This document shows positions 58,701 to 64,000 of a stretch of DNA of 64,000 bases, piece after piece. Under the pieces are notes generated by a model. The model saw only the letters and a list, made by a program, of their open reading frames with translations. It ran no database searches and was not told the DNA's origin. The DNA is taken from positions 9,480,869 to 9,544,868 of the forward strand of contig NC_088711.1 of the NCBI RefSeq assembly GCF_963576615.1, written 5' to 3'. Position numbers and translations under genes: made by a program. Source of the stretch: Watersipora subatra. Taxonomy: Eukaryota > Bryozoa > Gymnolaemata > Cheilostomatida > Watersiporidae. Every line of letters starts with the position of its first letter. Position 1 is the stretch's first letter.

Positions 58701-61700
58701 CTCAAGTGAAACTTACCTGTGAACTTGAAGAGTGGACTGTTGACGATGTCAAGAATGCAGACTAACTTCTGTTTAGAAAGTCTCTCTTGTGGAATGTTCT
58801 GGATCATGAGTATGAAAAAACCTGCTAGCTCCGTTCTGTCCATTGCTTTCTCATTAACCATATCAGGGATGATTCCTGGCATGAACTTCAATGCAGCCCC
58901 CTGCCGAGGCAAACAAAAATAGGGGCTTAATAATACTTCTACTAAAATGTTAACAGAAAATTTTTTTTCACATTTTTATATTAGTAAGTGATGAATAGTA
59001 CGCAACATAGCTGATAGTGATGACACAAAATTCACATTCCAAAGGTTTCGCTTTTCAACTATCATCAACTATAAGTTAAAGTTATGATTTTACAACAATT
59101 TGTTGCATGAGAGTCACCTCGCACCAGCTTGAAACCAATGTTACACTGAAGACCTACAAAACATCAAGAAATCATTGCAGATCAACTGGTGGTAAGGAGA
59201 GTCTACTCAGTAACTTGAATGCTCTTCCAAGCCTGTTTAAAGCGACGAGTAGCAATAATGGAAAACAGATCTCTTTCAAAATAACGTAACTGAAACTATA
59301 AAAGAATTTGTTGAATAATGTGATTCAGAATCTAAACATAGTAAACAAGAAAACTAAACTCTCTGTACCTGTATTTTCAGGGTGTGAGCAGTGTTGAGTT
59401 TCATGAGGTCTGCTATAGACGTGAATAGTTGCTTGATAGACACTTGAAACTGCACTGATCCTTTGTTGTCATTCAACCTTACATGAAAGAGAAAATAATA
59501 TTAATAAAAATAAAGAAATATGAAGCTTAACAGGAAATTATAGCTACAGCAGGCCAGTGGCTCAGATTATTAAGACGGCCTTGTGCTATGAGGGCACAAC
59601 TTCAAAACAGACAAAAGCTTTTTAAGGCTTACTTGGCGAAGAGGAGCCAAGATCGAATGATGATCTTCATAAGGTAGACTATAGACTTGAAACTCCGATA
59701 CAAGGTGTCATGGGAATCAGGAATGTCGACATCATCGACATAATGTTTTAACACCATCGTCAGCTTGCTGAAATAAGCACAACTATTTGATACATACAAT
59801 ATTACAGCTTCCTGCCCCCTGGCTGTATTATGTATGAGTGAGACTTCCTGTGCAGAATAGCATGGTGCAACTTAGAAATTCTCACAAGCGAATGCAGTGT
59901 CCTTTGTCGGAAAAAATTGTTATATCGTAAGATCGAAGCAGCAGAAGATTATAATGATGTAGCAACAGGAAAGAAGAATTTGTTAGTTAAAATGTACAAT
60001 TTGTGAATTTGTGGTTTATTCCTTATAATACCTCAACTCAACTTTACAAAACTATCCTCTTATAATAAAAATGACACCACATTTGACTTGAAAGATACCC
60101 AGAAGCCTTTATTTAAAGTATTTTAAATGAGGAATTTTAACAGAAATTACGTAAGACAACCAACAGTGAACCATAACAACTACCTCCTGATAGCTATTCA
60201 TAGCTGAGACCAGTTGAGTGTCCATGATTTGACGCAATAGAAGTGTTATGATAACCTATTACCAAAAGAAAAGGAGATGTGAGTATTATTTATTATTAGT
60301 GACTTACTCATACATACAAACTTTTATATGTTTAAACAGCTATTCTTATTGGACTGTCATAGCTCACTACGCAAAATATTAAACTGCGTATATTAAATTT
60401 TGAATTAAAATTAATTGAATCGATTTTAATTTAATTTTGAAATTAAATTAATTAATTTAATTTTAATTAAATTTAAAATTTTTTAAATGAAATATTAAAC
60501 TGCGTAATATTAATATATTAGGCAGTAATATGTTAATATTCATCATCATTAATAGCATAATCTCAAATAATATTAATATTACTTGTAGACGATGCTGCAA
60601 TGCAGAATTTGTTCAAGAGATCGTGTGGTGTATTACAGGAAAACTGTTACATGATAAAGAAATTACTACAAGAAAAAAATTAATATATCAATACAGATAT
60701 TTTTTTTTGAGCGATAGATAGAAGGGAGTGAGCACTTACGTGTACGCAAGGGTAGCGTGGAAATTCTCTTTTATATAGAGTTCTAAGACAGACTGGAACT
60801 GGAGATACTTGCGATCCCCAATTAATCCAATCACAAATATCTGCAATATGATAGAAACAGTCTCAGAGAGACAGGACACTATCAGGGTCAGTCAAACATG
60901 CACTTATCAGTATTGCAGCAAGTAAAGGATTAGGCCTCAGGATATGCGCACTATATTATTCTTATATGACAATATTTAACAATATACGGCATAATACTAC
61001 AAGCAGAATGCACGGCATTGCACGGGTGTTAAAAATCAGCTTATAAACATTGAGAGGTAATGTAGCTCCCTGCCACTTGCTATTAGACTGGCACATTGCC
61101 AATGGCTAATTTGAGTAAGCTTACTAATAAGAGCGCCATTATGCTGAGCCGTAGTGTATGCTCACCCATATAACGCACACATATAACGACATATATCGCC
61201 TAGTGAATCCATTAAACTCGTGTGGCTTAATTGGTAAGGGATTGGATTTGTGAACGGGAAGGTCTGAGATTAAGTCTTCTTCGATACGGATTCTTCATTC
61301 CAAGATTTTAATAGCTACAGCTGGACACACACACAAAAATATATAGATACAACATGTGTTTGAGTTGAATTGTTTGTTAGATTCTTTCTGTCTGCTTTGG
61401 TTGTGCCGACCAGAAAATGAACCAGTTGTGATGATAGAAGATTGTGTGTAAATCTATTACAAACCTTTAATTCAAATATTATTTTGTTTTCTAAAAAATG
61501 TGTTAAGAATTTTTTTTCTGTTTTAAAATAAAATAGCGCAAACAACTGCCATTCGCAAAAAAAGATCATATATATGAGGGAAATATTTTGTATATTATAT
61601 ACGCCATGGAGTCTTACCTAATGGTATGCTCGAAAATCATTAAATTTGAACTATTAATAATCATTAATCAATATATAATTTGTTCTAGAAAGATTTTTTC

Positions 61701-62725
61701 AATAACATGCAAAGAGCTACTCTGTAGTGTTCTAATTTTTACATGAACCGTTAACTGTTAATTTTTAACGGCTACTGTAAACGCTTTTTTATGTCAGAAT
61801 GTCTGACCTTGATCCTATTTTGTGGAGCTCCATTCTTAAAAACATCGCTGTATGTAGCATAAAGCTTTTTCGACAACATTTAACTCTGTTAAGTCGATGG
61901 ACGAAAGTCGAACGATAATGAAGTCATAAACAAACCACATAAAATCTAAACATGTCGACAGTCCACAAAGACAACTTAGAAACTCACAGCGCTCTACCAA
62001 ATAGTAAATAGCAGAAGCTTACCAGAGCATCAAAGACCATGTTGTCATAGGTGCCAGACTCTGAGTTTTGCATGAGAATAGCGAAGAGAGCGTCTAAGGT
62101 ATGCTGGAGAAACTTGACAATCTCTTCACCGTCAACCTTCATGAGGTTTCTGAGGTGAACTGGCAAGGCATCGGGCTTGGCTTTCCAGTTGAGGAGGCTG
62201 AGCAGGTCGACTGCATAAGAGAGCAAATTAAGAGTAAAAACTTCCGGCAATGTCCTCAAAAACTTGGCATAAAACCATCAAGCATGAATGAAATGAGGGC
62301 TAGCTCAACATAGCACATGAAAATGACACATTTGGCCTGCTACACACTACTAATAAAAAAACTCGACAGCTCGAAAAGTAATTTAAAATCAATAATACTT
62401 TAAAATAATCAACTATTAAACAGTAGCATGTAAGTTCCGCTGACCAGAGGCAGCAGCAGTTCACAGCCTTGCCTGACAAGTAGACTTCCCGCTATCAGTG
62501 CCTAGCAGAAGACACAGTTTAAAACAATTACTCACCATTATGAGTGAGTTTTGTCGAACAGGCAAGAGTGGTTATTTGAAATGAGTTATTTTTGGCCAAG
62601 GTGTATGGCCCTTGACCAATCAGCTTAGAACTTTTATCTTTCTCGCCCCTATCCCGGTCTATCTCTGATACCATGGAAGGCAGACTGAGGTAAGCGAGGG
62701 CATCACTAGATTTTTTGGTATCCAT
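29229..62725 (-). CDS. DOCK-A family Rac GEF (DOCK1/2/5-like), C-terminal 1463 residues
   Basis: 29 minus-strand exons in transcription order: 62725-62536, 62210-62023, 60840-60740, 59767-59633, 59477-59369, 58900-58717, 57077-56851, 53793-53587, 53462-53302, 53167-53109, 52311-52240, 51914-51808, 51012-50927, 50364-50208, 50127-49996, 47778-47659, 46464-46375, 42943-42697, 39926-39775, 39199-39113, 38858-38685, 37310-37146, 36418-36287, 35868-35777, 35315-35194, 34521-34397, 33027-32685, 30278-29962, 29339-29229 (TAA). They total 4392 nt with no phase conflict. The order of motifs follows vertebrate DOCK1: AYLSLPS and STKLTHN after DHR1, [45 protein letters not shown], then DHR2 and a proline-rich tail. 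PLSMLLNGI and the tail point to DOCK-A rather than DOCK3/4. The SH3 domain and most of DHR1 are missing and should lie beyond 64000. No exon was recognised in 62726-64000. I cannot say which vertebrate paralogue it best matches. Confidence 0.95.
29565..29745 (-). mobile_element. tRNA-derived SINE between the last two DOCK coding exons
   Basis: The minus strand shows TTGGCGCAGGTAGTAGAG, GTGTCGGTCTACAAAGG and the B-box-like GTGAGTTTGAATCCTGATG, then a body ending TTATTATAGTAAATATT. It shares the head motif with the SINE at 38005. Confidence 0.75.
30480..30715. repeat. Degenerate ~40-bp tandem repeat in a DOCK intron
   Basis: CTAGTGTACCACTGCAGCAG-like units followed by ATATTCTAG recur about six times with heavy divergence, in the intron upstream of exon 30278-29962. 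Confidence 0.7.
31300..31490. repeat. Degenerate tandem repeat of about 75 bp, 3 copies
   Basis: ACAATAGCCCATAACCAATAC occurs near 31307 and 31384, and a diverged ACAATAACCCGTACCCACTA near 31455. Each is followed by an ATAT-rich stretch and a CACTC...ACCAGAGC block. It lies in the same DOCK intron as the 82-bp triplication. Confidence 0.75.
31574..31815. repeat. 82-bp tandem triplication in a DOCK tail intron
   Basis: Three copies with TTAGCCT landmarks at 31582, 31664 and 31746, exactly 82 nt apart. Each contains GAGAGGGCTGGTGTATT and GGAGGCA. The minus strand of the third copy has an intact acceptor and donor around a 21-nt segment. Copy two has lost the acceptor AG. Confidence 0.92.
31787..31807 (-). 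other. Candidate 21-nt microexon in the DOCK tail
   Basis: The segment is preceded by an acceptor (TTTTGCAG) and followed by a donor (G|GTAAAT). It lies in the intron between DOCK exons 33027-32685 and 30278-29962. Exon 32685 ends in phase 1 and exon 30278 begins with two completing bases. This 21-nt segment begins with two bases and ends with one, so it can be inserted without a frame change. It would add AMLPPLR, a proline-rich peptide, to a proline-rich tail. It sits in the third unit of an 82-bp tandem triplication. No transcript evidence is available, so this is an inference from sites and phase. Confidence 0.3.
34545..34990. repeat. Degenerate ~30-bp tandem repeat in a DOCK intron
   Basis: GTAGAGACATGTGTCTGTAC followed by AGATAGCA-like units, about 14 diverged copies. 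The array lies just upstream of exon 34521-34397. The last two units merge into a 38-bp duplication (GTGTCTGGCTTCTACATAGG) near 34950-35020. Confidence 0.8.
36585..37110. repeat. 30-bp minisatellite, about 17 copies, in a DOCK intron
   Basis: The unit is CCTGACTACACTGAGAGTAC plus AAACCTGTTA. It fills most of the intron between exons 37310-37146 and 36418-36287, starting about 37 nt after the donor. On the minus strand each unit has GTCAG|GTAACA, a cryptic donor. The upstream exon frame meets a TGA before the array, so in-frame extension is not possible. Confidence 0.95.
37659..38502. mobile_element. TIR element carrying a nested SINE (DOCK intron)
   Basis: Left end CAGTAGACGCTCCTATAATG and right end the complement of CAGTCGACGCCCCTACAGCG. 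About 844 bp including the SINE at 38005-38165. It has no coding capacity and lies between exons 38858-38685 and 37310-37146. Confidence 0.72.
38005..38165 (+). mobile_element. tRNA-derived SINE
   Basis: The head has A/B-box-like TGGTGCCGGTATTAGAG and GTCATGAGTTGGAGTCTCG, with GAGTGTCGGTCTAC shared with the SINE at 29565-29745. The tail is CCTAACCTTTAACCCTGGC and ends at ATTATAGTGAAGA. Confidence 0.75.
40675..42648. repeat. 24-bp satellite array, about 82 copies, in a DOCK intron
   Basis: The unit is CTACTACTATGTACTGTACA plus CGTA, with a few recurrent variants (ACTACACG, CTCTACAC, CTCTACAAG, TGCACTCTAC). It spans nearly 2 kb, beginning about 50 nt downstream of the donor of exon 42943-42697. 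Because the unit is a multiple of 3, it is open for hundreds of codons in several frames on both strands. These frames are repeat artefacts. Variant order recurs every 13 units (312 bp). Confidence 0.97.
44409..44480 (+). tRNA. tRNA-Gly (anticodon UCC)
   Basis: 72-nt cloverleaf. The acceptor stem GCGTCGG pairs with CCGACGC, with discriminator A at 44480. The D arm is TGGTGTAAAGGTTAGCA. The anticodon loop CTTCCAA has anticodon TCC. The T arm GGGTTCGATTCCC is a perfect B box. A run of five T follows at about 44484 as a Pol III terminator. The gene is intact, lies inside a DOCK intron (between exons 46375 and 42943) and runs antisense to DOCK. Confidence 0.93.
44959..45719. mobile_element. Pogo-type MITE copy 1 (DOCK intron)
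   Basis: TIR CAGTCAAACATGGATAAC at 44959 and its complement ending at 45719, inside a (TA)n tract giving TA target sites. Sub-terminal tandem motifs TAACTCGAAC and GATAATTCGAAC recur. It is 761 bp with no transposase. Confidence 0.88.
46600..47690 (-). repeat. 33-bp minisatellite containing a DOCK splice donor, about 32 copies
   Basis: On the minus strand each unit ends CTTGATCAGGGAAAG|GTATGTGG, the 3' end and donor of DOCK exon 47778-47659 (HLDQGK|). The unit is 33 nt and open in the exon's frame, reading [11 protein letters not shown], so reading from the exon into the array stays open for nearly the whole intron start. Variants (CTGGTC for CTGATC) at about 46841, 46940, 47138, 47237 and 47435 are spaced 99, 198, 99 and 198 nt, which implies a 9-unit (297-bp) higher-order repeat. 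Confidence 0.96.
48307..48456. repeat. Hairpin with 39-bp perfect inner arms
   Basis: 48337-48375 (starting GCAGCTACTGGCAGTTTCAT) is perfectly complementary to 48391-48429 with a 15-nt loop. Outside it the arms continue imperfectly (TATGGAAAATAGTT against AACTATTTTCCATA). It looks like a foldback MITE in a DOCK intron. Confidence 0.92.
48564..49710. mobile_element. Pogo-type MITE copy 2, inverted, with a nested hairpin
   Basis: Same TIRs as the copy at 44959 but in reverse orientation. Its right half is the near-complement of the left half of copy 1 (CACGTAATGATAAATT, ACCGTTTCGATAGCCG). It is about 385 bp longer because of extra internal sequence including a 120-nt foldback at 49269-49388. 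Confidence 0.87.
49269..49388. mobile_element. 120-nt GC-rich foldback element inside the MITE
   Basis: Arms CACGGGCTAGCCGGGTCACG... and ...CGTGACCCGGCAAGCCCGTG are complementary over about 53 nt with few mismatches around a short T-rich loop. GATTTTCGCCACGCACAT is matched exactly by ATGTGCGTGGCGAAAATC. The composition is far richer in GC than the host MITE. Confidence 0.85.
49711..49772. repeat. (TA)n microsatellite
   Basis: About 30 TA dinucleotides immediately outside the right end of the inverted pogo-type MITE. Shorter TA tracts flank the other MITE ends (45718-45750, 48549-48563), consistent with TA-preferring insertion followed by slippage. Confidence 0.95.
50437..50509 (-). tRNA. tRNA-Lys (anticodon CUU)
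   Basis: 73-nt cloverleaf on the minus strand. GCCCGGG pairs with CTCGGGC (one G-U pair), with discriminator G. The D arm is TAGCTCAGTCGGTAGAGC. The anticodon loop CTCTTAA has anticodon CTT. The T arm is GTGGGTTCGAGCCCCAC. TTTT follows a few bases downstream. The gene lies in the DOCK intron between exons 51012-50927 and 50364-50208, on the same strand as DOCK. Confidence 0.94.
52615..53010 (+). repeat. Dispersed repeat, copy in a DOCK intron
   Basis: Partner of the copy at 20990-21340, in inverted orientation. It lies between exons 53167-53109 and 52311-52240. Probably an old transposon family of unknown class. Confidence 0.8.
53794..56850. other. Large DOCK intron
   Basis: 3 kb with one dead mariner fragment (55500-55998). 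Near 56635 there is TTACCCGGGCAACGCCGGGT, a short GC-rich inverted motif that resembles the termini of repeats found in many invertebrate genomes. Nothing else was recognised. Confidence 0.5.
55500..55998 (+). pseudogene. 3' fragment of a second mariner transposase
   Basis: In-frame relic with [10 protein letters not shown] and [19 protein letters not shown], then [20 protein letters not shown]. The canonical HPPYSPD motif is shortened to HSPD, leaving 31 instead of 34 residues between the catalytic aspartates, so it is inactive. A right-end TIR-like GATCGCCCCTCGTA follows at about 55986-55999. The 5' part is missing. It lies in the DOCK intron between exons 57077-56851 and 53793-53587. Confidence 0.85.
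57285..57475. repeat. 22-bp tandem repeat, about 9 copies, in a DOCK intron
   Basis: The unit is CATAACTTCCATTACAGACT plus AA. Later copies read TACATACTAA. It lies about 210 nt upstream (in transcript terms) of the exon starting at 57077. Confidence 0.9.
58075..58200. mobile_element. Fragment with inverted TTCGCG/CGCGAA motifs
   Basis: ATTATTCGCGGAGTTAAATT, TTCACGAGAAATG, ATTATTCGTGAATGAAC and CATTCGCGAATAAATT occur close together in mixed orientation, as in the sub-terminal part of a MITE. Boundaries were not determined. Confidence 0.4.
59552..59625 (+). mobile_element. tRNA-like SINE fragment (weak)
   Basis: CCAGTGGCTCAGATTATTAAG and GGGCACAACTTCAAAACAG (each quoted in part) resemble A and B boxes, immediately beside DOCK exon 59767-59633. 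Confidence 0.4.
61215..61292 (+). mobile_element. tRNA-like SINE fragment (weak)
   Basis: GTGTGGCTTAATTGGTAAGG resembles an A box, and GGTCTGAGATTAAGTC a decayed B box 35 nt later. It lies in a DOCK intron. It could also be a decayed tRNA pseudogene. Confidence 0.45.
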
Positions 62726-62865
62726 CTACAATAGAGAGATGACATAAGTAAAAATGTTCTAGCTCCGTATAACACGTTAGTTTAAAAAATCACAGAGAGA
62801 ACATGCTTTAATGTATTTAGTCATTGCAAGTATACATGTGCAGATGATCAAATCTTTCTCTATAT

Positions 62866-64000
62866 CAGGGGTTCTCAACCTGTGTTACGCGAAGCAATTT
62901 CTTGTGGCCCGTAAGCCCCTCTTAAAATCCCAAGACAATTATTTTTGTTTGAAATGTCAAGCTAATATGGATATATCTGAGATCTGTATTGAACTTACAA
63001 CATTTGGTGCTTCAAACTACAGCCTGTGGGTGAGGACTCAATGCGAATTTTGGAAAGCACATGATTTGTATTCATTCCTTTACTGATTAGCGTATGCCCT
63101 TTAGAACGTTTTGTCAAAATTTATTTTGACTTATTTTGTAACATTGAAAGTCCTTTTTGTGATCATAGAAAATGACTCAAAGAAAGGCTAAACGCTGCAG
63201 AGAATTCCATAAAGAAGAGAGAACTGACGATTTTCCATTGAGAAAAACCAAAAGTAATGCTTGGTTTGCAATGCTACCAAGAACTCTCTAAAAAAACAAC
63301 ATTAAGCACCACTACCAAAAGATATTTGTGAACATCCGGTAGGCTCACAACTTCAGACATTCGAGATAATGAAAGCCTGTGATAAACTTGAATACTGCAG
63401 AAACATGTTCAGCAATGACAACAAATGATTGTGGAATCAAACACCAGCTTCATCCAAGCTCATTTTGTTGATAGCAAAAAAATGCAGAAGAGTGAGGAGA
63501 CACAAGATTATCAAACCAGCTTTGCAGACTGCAAACTTGTGCCGCACTAAAATAGGATTGGCCTGCTGACCATAGAAGGTGAGGGTGAAAAATGGTGTCA
63601 TACATGATTAGGAGTCTCAGGCTGTTAAGAGTTCAAAATGAACTCGTCGGCATTTCATATTAAGAGACATAAAGGTGCTGTCAGTACAGCAAGTATTGAG
63701 GATGTAATACAGAATGCACTGATCATTTTTTCTATTGCTTCCCCATCCGTTTAATTACAAATCAAATTTGTAAAAAATTGAACTAAAATATATTGTTTAA
63801 CATGTAAGCAATGTAAATTCAACACAGATCCATAAAACCAGTTCTACTGGTGACTTGATGACTCCAACGAGAAACATGGATCGCAGACTGGTGAGTAACA
63901 CAATTATATCAAAGGCCTTGCCTAGTGCTGCACAATAATTCCTGGCAAAGATGAACTTGCACACCTTTTTACTAGATTTTATTAGAAAGTATCAATATTT
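62866..64000 (+). mobile_element. Left end of a hAT-like element, extent unknown
   Basis: It starts CAGGGGTTCTCAACCTGTGT, a hAT-type terminus, preceded by CTCTATAT as a possible target duplication. No matching right end is seen before the window ends. The interior up to 63720 has degenerate stretches (NTSFIQAHFVDSKKMQKSEE) that may be transposase relics, but I cannot identify them firmly. No DOCK exon was recognised in this 1.3 kb. Confidence 0.6.

Noticed and set aside
60185..60258. Extra DOCK exon (frame reading [19 protein letters not shown])
   Set aside because: Splicing 60740 to its acceptor gives an immediate TAA. Skipping it joins exons 60840-60740 and 59767-59633 perfectly (AYTKLTMVLK), as in other DOCKs.

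Overview
This is animal nuclear DNA: AT-rich, full of short exons with GT-AG introns, tRNA-derived SINEs, Tc1/mariner, pogo-type and hAT-type DNA transposon remnants, and many minisatellites. There is nothing bacterial in it. Gene sequences and the repeat mixture suggest an invertebrate, perhaps a lophotrochozoan such as a mollusc or relative. I cannot name the species, and the clade is an inference.

Four protein genes can be reconstructed exon by exon with consistent reading frames. (1) A sorting nexin 8 (SNX8/Mvp1) orthologue on the + strand, about 2846-17427: 9 exons, 369 residues, C-terminal half of the PX domain plus the BAR domain. Its 5' exons were not found. (2) An ARL1 small GTPase on the - strand, 22703 to about 19451: 5 exons, about 178 residues. 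(3) The ESCRT-III subunit CHMP3/VPS24 on the - strand, 26858-23974: 6 exons, 219 residues, complete. (4) A DOCK-A family Rac exchange factor (DOCK1/2/5 type) on the - strand, 62725-29229: 29 exons summing to exactly 1464 codons including the stop. It covers everything from the end of DHR1 through DHR2 to the proline-rich tail, and its N-terminus lies beyond the window. Two intact-looking tRNA genes sit in DOCK introns: tRNA-Gly(UCC) on + at 44409-44480 and tRNA-Lys(CUU) on - at 50437-50509. All four proteins act in membrane traffic or cytoskeletal control, but nothing suggests they are co-regulated.

Layout: 1-2845 minisatellite, unassigned sequence and a MITE; 2846-17427 SNX8, whose introns hold a mariner element with a nested insertion (6061-9796), a pogo-type MITE (14220-14996) and a hAT MITE with perfect 8-bp target duplication (15927-16387); 17428-19450 intergenic with a possible 42-codon two-exon ORF; then ARL1, CHMP3 and DOCK in tandem on the minus strand.

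The most striking feature is the minisatellites. In three genes (SNX8, CHMP3, DOCK) the repeat unit spans an exon-intron junction, so the true 5' splice site is copied in every unit. Four more arrays begin within about 130 nt downstream of a donor. The DOCK array (33-bp unit, about 32 copies) is a multiple of three and has no stop, so choosing a different donor copy would add n x 11 residues in frame inside DHR2. Two arrays also show higher-order periodicity of about 300 bp. A candidate 21-nt in-frame microexon in the DOCK tail lies in an 82-bp unit that has been triplicated.
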